From Neisseria flavescens (GTDB lineage Bacteria; Pseudomonadota; Gammaproteobacteria; Burkholderiales; Neisseriaceae), in contig NZ_CP039886.1 of assembly GCF_005221285.1 (NCBI RefSeq), positions 1,364,001 through 1,428,000 on the forward strand: DNA of 64,000 bases. The letters are read 5' to 3'. A program made the translations under genes and the position numbers. Within the stretch, counting starts at the first letter, position 1, and every line of letters starts with the position of its first letter. The notes under the pieces were generated by a model, which did no database searches, was not told the origin of the DNA, and saw nothing but the letters and a program-made list of their open reading frames with translations. Shown piece by piece: positions 17,400 to 26,223 of this stretch.

Positions 17400-18395
17400 T
17401 CAATCGCCCAATGCCGCCACCATCACCGCTTTAATCGTGTGCATCCGGTTTTCTGCCTGATCAAACACAATGCTGGCTTCACTTTCAAAAACTTCTTCCG
17501 TTACTTCCACACCATTCAGACCGAATGTCTCATAAATCCATTCGCCGACCTTGGTTTCGCGATTATGGAAAGCAGGCAGGCAATGCATAAACTTGACTTG
17601 CGGATTTTCCGCCGCCGCCATCAGCTCAGGCGTAACGCGGTAATCTTTCAGCAAATCGATACGTTCCTGCCAAGCCTCTTTAGGCTCGCCCATGCTGACC
17701 CACACATCAGTATGGATAAAATCCACGCCTTTCACGGCTTCCTGCACATTCTCCGTCAACAGAATCCGTCCGCCGGTCTCTTTGGCAACAGCCTGCACCA
17801 TCTCGATAATGTTTTCAGACGGCCACAGGCTTTTCGGCGCACTGATACGCACGTCCATGCCCAATTTCGCAGCCAACACCAGCAACGAATTGGCCATGTT
17901 GTAACGCGCATCACCGACATAGGCAAATGCAATTTGATTCAAAGGCTTGTCGCTATGCTCGCGCATCGTCAGCGCATCGGCGAGCATTTGAGTCGGGTGA
18001 AACTCGTTGGTCAAACCATTGAACACAGGCACGCCTGCATACTTGGCCAGCTCTTCCACCACATCCTGTCCAAAACCGCGATATTCGATACCGTCAAACA
18101 TCCGTCCTAAAACACGCGCCGTATCCTTAATGCTTTCCTTATGCCCGATTTGGCTGGCAGACGGCTCCAGATAAGTCACCCCTGCCCCTTGGTCGCGTGC
18201 GGCCACTTCAAACGCGCAACGGGTGCGGGTTGATGTTTTCTCAAAAATCAGGGCAATGTTTTTTCCCTTCATCCGCTGCACTTCACGCCCTGCTTTTTTA
18301 GCAGCCTTCAATTCGGCGGCAAGGTCGAGATAGGTGGTAATTTCTTCCGGCGTAAAATCCAAAAGTTTTAAAAAATGGCGGTTTTTCAGGCTCAT
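17400..18395 (-). CDS. argF: Ornithine carbamoyltransferase
   Basis: The 331-residue cytoplasmic enzyme joins carbamoyl phosphate and ornithine to citrulline in arginine biosynthesis. The carbamoyl-phosphate loop STRTR is at residues 55-59. FHPTQ is the second binding motif, the ornithine-binding segment contains DVWVSMGE, and the catalytic Cys lies in MHCLPAF. The length is normal. A DUS lies inside the gene near 17815. The start is preceded by GAGAAATAAG. Confidence 0.97.
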   Translation of the reverse strand: MSLKNRHFLKLLDFTPEEITTYLDLAAELKAAKKAGREVQRMKGKNIALIFEKTSTRTRCAFEVAARDQGAGVTYLEPSASQIGHKESIKDTARVLGRMFDGIEYRGFGQDVVEELAKYAGVPVFNGLTNEFHPTQMLADALTMREHSDKPLNQIAFAYVGDARYNMANSLLVLAAKLGMDVRISAPKSLWPSENIIEMVQAVAKETGGRILLTENVQEAVKGVDFIHTDVWVSMGEPKEAWQERIDLLKDYRVTPELMAAAENPQVKFMHCLPAFHNRETKVGEWIYETFGLNGVEVTEEVFESEASIVFDQAENRMHTIKAVMVAALGD

Positions 18396-18537
18396 GTCTT
18401 ATTTCTCTATTCTAGCGTGGGCGTTGCCCAACATTTTTCTCCATGCAGATTTCGTCGGACTTCCATCGACATTCTGCCGCTCAATTTTTCAGCGTGCGAA
18501 GCCCCCCGAAGCGCGGCCCCTTATCCTCTATCAAAAC

Positions 18538-19293
18538 TCAAAACAAGGCCGTCTGAACCTCGCCCCGCTCCAAGGCAAGCAACGATTGTTTGCGGTTCAA
18601 GCCGCCCGCGTAGCCGGTCAATTTACCGTCGCTGCCGATGACGCGGTGGCAGGGAATCAGGATAGACACCTTGTTCTGCCCATTTGCAGCGGCAACAGCA
18701 CGAATGGCTTTGGGATTACCCAAACGCTGCGCCTGCTCCTTGTAGCTGCGCGTTTCACCGTAAGAAATGGTCAGCAGCGCATCCCACACCTGCTGCTGAA
18801 AGGCCGTACCTATCGTTTCCAAAGGCGTCGCAAAAACTTTCAGACGGCCTTGAAAGTATAAATCCAATTCTTGGCGCAAAAGTTGCGTTTGCTCATTTTC
18901 TTGGAAAATAAACTGCCCGCGCAAAGCTTTTTGGACAGCCATGATTTCCTGTTCCATGTGTTTCTGCCCGATAAATTCCAGCAGACACAAACCCTTACTG
19001 CCGAACACCGCCAACATCTCGCCCAACGGCGTGGCAACCGCTGCCGCAGTCAGTTCGTTTGGACTATCCGGATAACGCGTTTCCAACAGATGGATGGCTC
19101 GGCGGATACGGACATATTCTTCAGGCGTACAACCGATACAGTCAATAAAATCCTGCTCGAACTGCTTGGTTTCGTGTTCAGTAAGACGCTCGTGCAACAA
19201 GGCTTCGAGGTCGGTAGAAAAGTCAGTTTCCAACTGCTCGCGGATTTCATTCCACTTTGATGAAAGTGCATCTAAAGAAGGCAGAGTAATCAT
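18538..19293 (-). CDS. Ada/Ogt-type methylated-DNA-protein cysteine methyltransferase
   Basis: The C-terminal half (about 165-245) is an O6-alkylguanine-DNA alkyltransferase with the active-site Cys in ILIPCHRVIGSDGKLTGYAGG. This suicide protein takes methyl groups from O6-methylguanine. The N-terminal part contains a segment (about 45-75) with the FxxxxGCTPEEYVRIRRA look of an AraC/Ada helix-turn-helix, but the zinc-binding methylphosphotriester domain of true Ada is missing. It is thus an intermediate type between Ada and Ogt; whether it also regulates transcription is unknown. The 251-residue length agrees with this. Confidence 0.87.
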   Translation of the reverse strand: MITLPSLDALSSKWNEIREQLETDFSTDLEALLHERLTEHETKQFEQDFIDCIGCTPEEYVRIRRAIHLLETRYPDSPNELTAAAVATPLGEMLAVFGSKGLCLLEFIGQKHMEQEIMAVQKALRGQFIFQENEQTQLLRQELDLYFQGRLKVFATPLETIGTAFQQQVWDALLTISYGETRSYKEQAQRLGNPKAIRAVAAANGQNKVSILIPCHRVIGSDGKLTGYAGGLNRKQSLLALERGEVQTALF

Positions 19294-19387
19294 ATTTTGC
19301 CTTGTCCAATTATCGACAACTTAAGAGAAAACAAAAAGAACAAAAGAATCGTATCGCCCTATCGTTTTTCAAAGCCTACGGTTTTTT

Positions 19388-20521
19388 TCACTTCAACAAA
19401 CGTTTCAACATACCTTCATACACTGCCGACAGCTTAGGAATGTCTTCCAAACGTACGTTTTCGTTGATTTGGTGGATGGTCGCGTTGGATGGGCCTAACT
19501 CGATGAGTTCTTTGGCAATGGCTTTGATGAAGCGTCCGTCCGAAGTGCCGCCGGTGGTGGACAATTCGGTCTCTACGCCGCAGGTTTCGGCGATGGCGGC
19601 GCGTGCCACGTCGGTCAGTTTGCCCGCGTGGGTCAGGAAGGGCTGCCCCGAACACGACCACTGCAAATCGTATTGCACGCCGTGTTTGTCCAAAATGGCG
19701 TGGACGCGTTGTTTCAGCCCTGCTTCGGTGGACTCGGTGGAAAAGCGGAAATTGAATTTGACATTCAGCTCGCCTGGAATGACATTGGTCGCGCCTGTGC
19801 CACCGTTGATATTGGAAATTTGAAAGCTGGTCGGCGGGAAGTATTCGTTGCCTTCGTCCCAGACTTCCTGCGTCAGCTCTAACAAGGCCGGGGCAAAAGT
19901 ATGCACGGGATTGATTGCCAAATGCGGATAGGCAATATGGCCTTGCTTACCTTTGACGGTCAGGTTGCCCGACAGCGAGCCGCGTCGGCCGTTTTTAATC
20001 ATATCGCCCAATTTGTCCACAGCGGTCGGTTCGCCGACGATACAGTAATCAATCAACTCGCTGCGCGCTTTCAACACATCGACGACTTTGGTCGTGCCGT
20101 CCAGCGCGTCGCCCTCTTCGTCGGAAGTAATCAGGAGCGCGATGCTGCCTTGATGATCGGGGTGTTCGGCAACAAAGCGTTCGCAGGCGGTAACGAAACA
20201 GGCGATGCCGGTTTTCATGTCCGCCGCGCCGCGCCCGTATAATCTTCCGTCTCGCTCGGTCGGCTCGAACGGGGGCGAATCCCATTTTTCAACAGGGCCG
20301 GTCGGTACAACGTCGGTATGTCCTGCAAAACAGACGACGGGGGCTTTCGTGCCGCGTCGCAACCAGATGTTTTTGGTATCGCCGAAATGAAGTTCTTCAG
20401 CCACAAAACCGATTTTGTGCAGGCGTTCGGCAAGCAGTTTTTGGCAATCTCGGTCGTCGGGGGTAACGGATGGGCGGGAAATCAATGCTTTGGAGAGTTC
20501 TAGGGATTGGGTTTCGGTCAT
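19388..20521 (-). CDS. dapE: Succinyl-diaminopimelate desuccinylase
   Basis: The 377-residue di-zinc M20 hydrolase cleaves N-succinyl-LL-diaminopimelate in the lysine and peptidoglycan pathway. The metal and catalytic motifs are CFAGHTDVVPTG (His68, Asp70), GRGAADMKTG and TSDEEGDALDG. The substrate-carboxylate motif ELSTTGGTSDGRF is near the C-terminus. The length is normal. An imperfect DUS hairpin lies upstream of its start, at 20541-20583. Confidence 0.97.
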   Translation of the reverse strand: MTETQSLELSKALISRPSVTPDDRDCQKLLAERLHKIGFVAEELHFGDTKNIWLRRGTKAPVVCFAGHTDVVPTGPVEKWDSPPFEPTERDGRLYGRGAADMKTGIACFVTACERFVAEHPDHQGSIALLITSDEEGDALDGTTKVVDVLKARSELIDYCIVGEPTAVDKLGDMIKNGRRGSLSGNLTVKGKQGHIAYPHLAINPVHTFAPALLELTQEVWDEGNEYFPPTSFQISNINGGTGATNVIPGELNVKFNFRFSTESTEAGLKQRVHAILDKHGVQYDLQWSCSGQPFLTHAGKLTDVARAAIAETCGVETELSTTGGTSDGRFIKAIAKELIELGPSNATIHQINENVRLEDIPKLSAVYEGMLKRLLK

Positions 20522-20540
20522 ATTTGTTCACTTTGAGAAA

Positions 20541-20583
20541 CAGGCCGTTTGAAACGTTCTGAATGTGATTTTCAGACGGCCTT
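20541..20583. terminator. Imperfect DUS inverted pair between dapE and the upstream gene
   Basis: AGGCCGTTTGAAA (one base off the DUS) faces TTTTCAGACGGCCT across an 18-base loop. It would end transcription from the gene at 20634-21254 before dapE. The mutated arm weakens the stem. Confidence 0.6.
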
Positions 20584-20633
20584 GAGTTTATTTGAAGATA
20601 CTGAATAGGCAGTCTGCCTTTCGGCATTCTGAG

Positions 20634-21254
20634 TTATTTTCCATGACAAGCTTCGTAAAGCGGCAGTAAGTCTTCCACTGTTTCCACTATCCATTTCACG
20701 ACATCCTGCTTGCCCAAATCATCACGTTCGATGTGTTTCCCGATACAGAAAAAGTCTTCGTCGTTTTGCAATTTTCGGTCGGATTCGCTTTGTTGGGCGA
20801 TGGTACGATAATCGTCATATTCGCTTTCTGCACCGTGCCACATATCGAAGGAAACGTATTTTTCAGTATCAAAATTATCCAGCCAGCGGTTGTAATCGGG
20901 CAGCGCAATGGGGGAAACATCGGCTTTATAGCAATGCCAGTCCAAGCTGACGCTCAGGCGGCGGCGGTTCAATAAAATCGACAAAATCGCGGCGGAATTT
21001 TTATATTGTTCGTATTTGAAATACGCAAAGAAATGAGCGCGCACCTGCCAGCCATTACACCAGCGTTCGATATGCGGCGGCGCAAACGGCGCACCCAATT
21101 CGGCGGCAACCTGCCGGATCAGCTGCTGCCATACCTGCCAGTTTTCTTTATAGTCTGCCTTGATTTGCGGAATGCTTTCAGGCTGGTATTTTTTAAGCTG
21201 GGAAAACTGGAAAAAAGGGATATTGAACAAATCGCAACTTTTTGGGGTCAGCAT
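20634..21254 (-). CDS. Conserved hypothetical protein resembling the HI_0552 family
   Basis: The 206-residue soluble protein is rich in Trp and Tyr (WCNGWQVRAHFFAYFKYEQY, then SLDWHCYKADVSP). It has no signal peptide or membrane segment. The sequence resembles the uncharacterised HI_0552 group of Haemophilus and Neisseria; I am not certain of that assignment and no function is known. It lies 34 bases after the hemerythrin gene on the same strand, so the two may be co-transcribed. Confidence 0.62.
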   Translation of the reverse strand: MLTPKSCDLFNIPFFQFSQLKKYQPESIPQIKADYKENWQVWQQLIRQVAAELGAPFAPPHIERWCNGWQVRAHFFAYFKYEQYKNSAAILSILLNRRRLSVSLDWHCYKADVSPIALPDYNRWLDNFDTEKYVSFDMWHGAESEYDDYRTIAQQSESDRKLQNDEDFFCIGKHIERDDLGKQDVVKWIVETVEDLLPLYEACHGK

Positions 21255-21288
21255 AGTGTATTCCTTGAGACGATTGTTTCAGACGGCC

Positions 21289-21798
21289 TTATTTGCGGCG
21301 GCGTGCGGCCATAATTTCGCCGATTTCGGTCAGTTTTTCTTGGGGGATAAAGGTTTTGCCCATCTCAAACAACGGCTCTTCAATCGCCAGATGAACATCA
21401 TATCCTGCGACAAAACGTTTGAATGCTTCGGCATCGGGGATATAGGCGTTGTCCGCTTCAAGCTTGGCAAATTCAGCCGCTACGCCGTCCCAGTTGCTAT
21501 GTAGGCTGACATGTTGGCGCAACAGATCGTCAACGCTTTCCTGGGCTTGCGGCGCATATTGCAACAAAAGCGGAAAGAAGTTTTCTTCTTCGTCTTCATG
21601 GTGCAGCGGCGCGGCAACGTTGAAATACCGGGCGATTTGGCGGATGGTTTGCAAAACAATCGGATTGCAGCCGTTTTCGGCGATATAGTCCGACAACATG
21701 GCAACCTGACCGCAAAAACGGCGCACTTTGCCGTGGCAGGCATACAGCATTTCAATCGGTTCGGCAAAGGTAACGCTTTGGGTTTCAAACGGATTCAT
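21289..21798 (-). CDS. Hemerythrin-like (HHE domain) protein
   Basis: The 169-residue four-helix protein has the spaced His and Glu ligands of HHE domains: YACHGKVRRF, LHHEDEEENFFPLL, LLRQHVSLHSNWD and YDVHLAIEEPLF. These bind a di-iron centre. Bacterial relatives bind oxygen or nitric oxide, or repair iron-sulfur clusters (RIC/YtfE-like). The place in the genome, near azurin and FNR-type genes, is compatible with a nitrosative-stress role, but this is inference. Confidence 0.82.
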   Translation of the reverse strand: MNPFETQSVTFAEPIEMLYACHGKVRRFCGQVAMLSDYIAENGCNPIVLQTIRQIARYFNVAAPLHHEDEEENFFPLLLQYAPQAQESVDDLLRQHVSLHSNWDGVAAEFAKLEADNAYIPDAEAFKRFVAGYDVHLAIEEPLFEMGKTFIPQEKLTEIGEIMAARRRK

Positions 21799-21845
21799 GG
21801 TTTTTAGGATTTATTCTTAAATTAATGTTTCCAAATTATAACAAA

Positions 21846-21868
21846 ACAGCCTGCACAAGGCAGGCTGT
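21846..21868 (-). terminator. Intrinsic terminator of the azurin gene
   Basis: ACAGCCTGC and GCAGGCTGT form a nine-base stem around ACAAG. On the minus strand TTTTGTT follows. It is about 20 bases past the azurin stop. Confidence 0.82.
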
Positions 21869-21890
21869 CTGTTTTCGGGCTTTAAACGGA

Positions 21891-22469
21891 TTAATCGACC
21901 AAAGTCACTTTACCGTTCATCAAAGCACCGTGTCCCGGGAAGGTGCAGGCGAATTTGTATTCGCCGTCAGCCAATTTGGCAGGGTCCAGAGTCAAAGAAG
22001 CTTCTTCGCCGCCGCCGATCAGTTTGGTGTGGGCAACAACGCGTGCATCGTCAGGTTTAACGTAGTCAGTGTCGGCTGCGCCAACGCCGTCTTTAAAAAT
22101 ACCGTCCATGTCTTCGGCTTTACCGATGACAATGTTGTGACCCATGCTGGCTTTAGGTTGGGTACCGGTGTGTTTCAGGGTAATGGTAAATTCTTTACAC
22201 GCTTTGCTGACTTGGATTTCTTTTGTGTTGAACTGCATCATGTCGTTGGCTTCAACGGTAGTCGCGCAGTTGCCGGCCGCAGGCGCAGCGGCAGCATCGG
22301 CCGGAGCGGCTTCAGAAGCAGGAGCTGCATCAGCAGGTGCAGTAGTTTCTGCAGGGGCAGTTTCGGAAGCGGCAGAAGTAGCAGGGGCCTCAGCAGGTTT
22401 TGCAGCTTCTTGAGAGCATGCAGCCAAGCCGATAACGGCAGCGGAAATCAGGGCCAGATAAGCTTTCAT
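21891..22469 (-). CDS. laz: Lipid-modified azurin (Laz)
   Basis: The 192-residue precursor has a lipobox ending at Cys18 (GLAAC). Residues 19-66 are a low-complexity Ala/Pro/Glu/Thr linker, the H.8-like region. Residues 67-192 are an azurin domain. The type 1 copper ligands are His111, Cys175, His180 and Met184, and Cys68-Cys91 form the expected disulfide. It is a periplasm-facing lipoprotein that carries electrons to peroxidase or nitrite reductase and protects against peroxide. The promoter region upstream is AT-rich, and a terminator follows. Confidence 0.95.
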   Translation of the reverse strand: MKAYLALISAAVIGLAACSQEAAKPAEAPATSAASETAPAETTAPADAAPASEAAPADAAAAPAAGNCATTVEANDMMQFNTKEIQVSKACKEFTITLKHTGTQPKASMGHNIVIGKAEDMDGIFKDGVGAADTDYVKPDDARVVAHTKLIGGGEEASLTLDPAKLADGEYKFACTFPGHGALMNGKVTLVD

Positions 22470-22760
22470 TGTTGTATCTCCTAATGATGAGAGCTTTGTT
22501 AAGTTCTATTAATAGCACCACACGAATATATTAATAAAAGGCAAACGCCAAACTAAAATTTATCCGTATAGCGTGATGTGAAATTCAGGCGTTATTTTGC
22601 TACAAACTTCACACGAAATCAAAGTTTCAAGCCAAGTTTACATCAGTTTACCTAAAAGAAAACAGATACTTTCCAGGTCGTATTTCTTTAGTATTAGATA
22701 CTATCAGTCAAACGATATAAGCTTTAACATTTATTAACCGTAATCTCATCTGGCATAATT

Positions 22761-23183
22761 TTAACAGCTATGCTTGCGTACCAATTCTGCCAATGCCGCC
22801 GCCAATTCGGGATGTTTGCCTTCCAATTTGGCTGCCGCCTCATCGAAACTGTCTAAAGCTGCCTCGCTCAATCTCAAACTATTGGTTTTCGGCTGAGCCG
22901 GAGGCTTGGGAACTACCCTGACCACCACTTCCCTGACGCCTGCATGCAATGTTTGCAACTTGGGCAACATGGCAGGCAGGATCATTTTCAAACGCGAAGC
23001 AGCCATATTGTTGGCGGCGAGCAAGACCAATCTTCCGTCTTCTACGCAGGCCGTCTGAAAATGCGGATGCAGGTTGGCCGGCAAAACCGTTTTGATTTTT
23101 GCATCCAATTTCCGCCACTGTTGCGATTGTTGCAACAAGCCCGCCAATAAATGATCGCGCTTGCCTAATTGTGCTAAATCCAT
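22761..23183 (-). CDS. dciA: DciA-family (DUF721) replicative helicase operator
   Basis: The 140-residue product (from the start MDLAQLGKRDHLL) has the DUF721 KH-like domain (about 30-100, with AARLKMILPAMLPKLQ-like helices and VRVVPKP) and a disordered, basic tail. DciA proteins load or operate the DnaB helicase in bacteria without DnaC. It is divergent from secA, as I recall from other Neisseria. The start at 23183 fits the family; 32 extra upstream codons in this frame are hydrophobic and pass through a DUS, so they are unlikely to be coding. Confidence 0.8.
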   Translation of the reverse strand: MDLAQLGKRDHLLAGLLQQSQQWRKLDAKIKTVLPANLHPHFQTACVEDGRLVLLAANNMAASRLKMILPAMLPKLQTLHAGVREVVVRVVPKPPAQPKTNSLRLSEAALDSFDEAAAKLEGKHPELAAALAELVRKHSC

Positions 23184-23337
23184 ATATTTCAGACGGCCTC
23201 TCAGTAAATTAACCAAACAATTACAATTGAAATACAGCAAAACCGCCTTTATTTCAAACAGCATTACCGCGTTATACAAGCGCTTGTGTTAAAATCCCAG
23301 TTTCGCCCACTATTATATCAAGGCGCAGGAATTATTC

Positions 23338-26091
23338 ATGCTGACAAACATTGCTAAGAAAATCTTCGGCAGCCGCAACGACCGCCTGCTGAAACAATAT
23401 CGTAAATCCGTTGCCAAAATCAACGCGCTCGAAAAACAGATGCAAGCCTTAAGCGATGCCGATCTGCAAGCCAAAACTGCCGAATTCAAACAACGCCTCG
23501 CCGACGGCCAGACTTTGGACGGCATTTTGCCCGAAGCTTTCGCCGTCTGCCGCGAAGCGTCCCGCCGCGTACTCGGAATGCGCCACTTCGATGTACAGCT
23601 GATCGGCGGTATGGTTCTGCACAACGGCAAAATTGCCGAAATGCGTACCGGTGAAGGTAAAACTCTGGTGGCCACCCTTGCCGTTTACCTGAATGCATTA
23701 TCAGGAAAAGGCGTCCACGTCGTTACCGTCAACGACTACCTTGCCTCCCGCGATGCGGGCATTATGGAGCCGTTGTACAACTTCTTAGGCTTGAGCGTCG
23801 GCGTGATCGTAGCCGATTTGCAACCTTTTGAACGCCAAACTGCTTATGGTGCCGACATTACTTACGGTACAAACAACGAGTTCGGTTTCGACTACCTGCG
23901 CGACAACATGGTGACCGACCAATACGACAAAGTTCAGCGCGAATTGAACTTTGCCGTAGTCGACGAAGTGGACTCCATTCTGATTGACGAAGCGCGTACG
24001 CCGCTGATTATTTCCGGCCAGGCGGATGACAACATCCACCTCTACCGTGTGATGAACGCCGTTCCTGCCCACCTTATCCGCCAAGAAACCGAAGAAGGCA
24101 AAGGCGATTACTGGGTAGATGAAAAAGCACACCAAGTCATCCTGAGCGAAGCCGGTCACGAACACGCCGAGCAAATCCTGACCCAAATGGGCTTATTGCA
24201 GGAAAACGATTCGCTCTACTCTGCTGCCAATATTTCCCTGATGCACCACCTCATGGCTGCATTGCGCGCACATACCCTGTTCCACAAAGACCAACACTAC
24301 GTCATTCAAGACGGCGAAATCGTGATTGTGGACGAATTCACAGGCCGTCTGATGGCCGGCCGCCGTTGGTCCGAAGGCTTGCACCAAGCCGTTGAAGCCA
24401 AAGAAGGCGTAGAAATCAAACGCGAAAACCAAACGCTCGCGTCCATTACCTTCCAAAACTACTTCCGCCTGTACAGCAAACTGTCCGGTATGACCGGTAC
24501 GGCCGACACCGAAGCCTTCGAGTTCCAAAGCATTTACAACCTCGAAACCGTCATCATCCCGACCAACCGTCCTGTACAACGTAAAGACTTCAACGACCAA
24601 ATCTTCCGTTCAGCCGAAGAAAAATTTGAAGCCGTCGTCAAAGACATCGCCGAATGCCACAAAAACGGCCAACCGGTTTTGGTCGGTACAACCAGCATCG
24701 AAAACTCCGAACTGGTTTCTGACTTATTACACAAAGCAGGTCTGCCGCATAACGTTCTGAACGCCAAAGAACACGAGCGCGAGGCATTGATTGTGGCCCA
24801 AGCCGGTAAAGTCGGCGCAATTACCGTTGCCACCAATATGGCAGGCCGTGGTACCGATATTGTCTTGGGCGGCAACCTCAAACATCAAATCGAAGCCATC
24901 CGTACCGATGAAACTTTGAGCGAACAGCAAAAACAAGCGCAAATCACCGCCCTTGAAAACGGCTGGCAGGCAGAACACGACCAAGTGGTCGCCGCAGGCG
25001 GTCTTCACATCATCGGTACCGAACGCCACGAAAGCCGCCGTATCGACAACCAGTTGCGCGGTCGTGCCGGTCGTCAGGGCGACCCCGGTTCCAGCCGCTT
25101 CTATCTGTCGTTTGAAGACCCATTGTTGCGCCTCTTTGCGCTCGACCGTGCCGCCGCCATCCTCAACCGTCTGGCACCTGAGCGCGGCGTTGCCATCGAA
25201 CACGGCCTTCTGACCCGTCAAATCGAAGGCGCACAACGTAAAGTCGAAGGCCGCAACTTCGATATGCGTAAACAAGTTTTGGAATATGATGACGTTGCCA
25301 ACGACCAACGTAAAGTGATTTACCATCAACGCAACGAAATCCTGACCAGCAAAGACGTCAGCGATTTAACCCGCGAAATCCGCGCCGACGTTATCAGCGA
25401 CTTGGTTGATTACCACATCCCGCCTGACAGCATGGAAGAGCAATGGGACATTCCGGCACTGGAACACCAACTTGCCGCCGATTTCCGCCTGCATGTCGAT
25501 ATTAAAGGCTGGCTGAAAGAAGACAGCACTTTGGACAACCAAGATATTAAAGAACGCCTCATCAAGCGCATCGAAGACGAGTATGCCGAAAAAGTCGAAT
25601 TGGTCGGCAAACAGGCTATGTCTGACTTCGAACGCAATGTTATGCTGCAAGTTATCGACAACCAATGGCGCGAACACCTCGCCGCTATGGACTACTTGCG
25701 CCAAGGCATCCATCTGCGCAGCTATGCTCAGAAAAATCCGAAACAGGAATACAAACGCGAAGCTTTCGCTATGTTTGAAAACCTGTGGCGCGGCATCAAA
25801 CAAAACATTGCCACTTTGCTGACTGCCGTTCAAATCGAGCGCAACAGCGAATACGACCATACTGCCGCACAAAGCGTCAGCGATGTTCAAACCGTCCACT
25901 CCGATGCGCCTGATATGGAAGAATTGCTCGGTCAATCGCAAACCGATTTGGTTACCGAAGCATTCGACCCTGAAGGCACAGACTTCAGCCCTGAAGCGCT
26001 TGCACAAAACGGCCTGATTGTTCACCGCAACGATCCTTGCCCTTGCGGCAGCGGTCTGAAATACAAACAGTGCCACGGTAAATTAAACTAA
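23338..26091 (+). CDS. secA: Preprotein translocase ATPase SecA
   Basis: The 917-residue motor drives secretion through SecYEG. It has the Walker A MRTGEGKT, the Walker B VDEVDSILIDEARTPL, the NBF2 arginine-finger region GRAGRQGDPGSS, the preprotein cross-linking and helical scaffold domains, and a C-terminal zinc finger NDPCPCGSGLKYKQCHG that binds SecB. The length is normal. A DUS hairpin follows. The upstream region it shares with dciA contains both promoters. Confidence 0.98.
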   Translation: MLTNIAKKIFGSRNDRLLKQYRKSVAKINALEKQMQALSDADLQAKTAEFKQRLADGQTLDGILPEAFAVCREASRRVLGMRHFDVQLIGGMVLHNGKIAEMRTGEGKTLVATLAVYLNALSGKGVHVVTVNDYLASRDAGIMEPLYNFLGLSVGVIVADLQPFERQTAYGADITYGTNNEFGFDYLRDNMVTDQYDKVQRELNFAVVDEVDSILIDEARTPLIISGQADDNIHLYRVMNAVPAHLIRQETEEGKGDYWVDEKAHQVILSEAGHEHAEQILTQMGLLQENDSLYSAANISLMHHLMAALRAHTLFHKDQHYVIQDGEIVIVDEFTGRLMAGRRWSEGLHQAVEAKEGVEIKRENQTLASITFQNYFRLYSKLSGMTGTADTEAFEFQSIYNLETVIIPTNRPVQRKDFNDQIFRSAEEKFEAVVKDIAECHKNGQPVLVGTTSIENSELVSDLLHKAGLPHNVLNAKEHEREALIVAQAGKVGAITVATNMAGRGTDIVLGGNLKHQIEAIRTDETLSEQQKQAQITALENGWQAEHDQVVAAGGLHIIGTERHESRRIDNQLRGRAGRQGDPGSSRFYLSFEDPLLRLFALDRAAAILNRLAPERGVAIEHGLLTRQIEGAQRKVEGRNFDMRKQVLEYDDVANDQRKVIYHQRNEILTSKDVSDLTREIRADVISDLVDYHIPPDSMEEQWDIPALEHQLAADFRLHVDIKGWLKEDSTLDNQDIKERLIKRIEDEYAEKVELVGKQAMSDFERNVMLQVIDNQWREHLAAMDYLRQGIHLRSYAQKNPKQEYKREAFAMFENLWRGIKQNIATLLTAVQIERNSEYDHTAAQSVSDVQTVHSDAPDMEELLGQSQTDLVTEAFDPEGTDFSPEALAQNGLIVHRNDPCPCGSGLKYKQCHGKLN

Positions 26092-26103
26092 GCAGTCATC
26101 TCA

Positions 26104-26167
26104 AAAGGCCGTCTGAACGGTGAAACAAGAATCTTTGATTTCGTTCTCACATCTGTTCAGACGGCCT
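26104..26167. terminator. Long DUS inverted-pair hairpin after secA
   Basis: AGGCCGTCTGAAC and GTTCAGACGGCCT are separated by 38 bases that can themselves partly pair (GAAACAAGAATC and GATTTCGTTC). It is longer than most DUS hairpins in the window, and no T run follows. Confidence 0.6.
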
Positions 26168-26223
26168 GAGAATTATCCAAACAAGTAAAAAATTTCCAAA
26201 CCCAACTTCAAAAGAGTATCCCT

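Noticed and set aside
17439..18110. 223-residue plus-strand frame opposite argF
   Set aside because: It is antisense to a complete, conserved argF, and the translation shows no family features.
21825..22484. 219-residue plus-strand frame opposite azurin
   Set aside because: It is a Gly/Ser/Arg-rich mirror of the low-complexity azurin linker and contains the azurin terminator.
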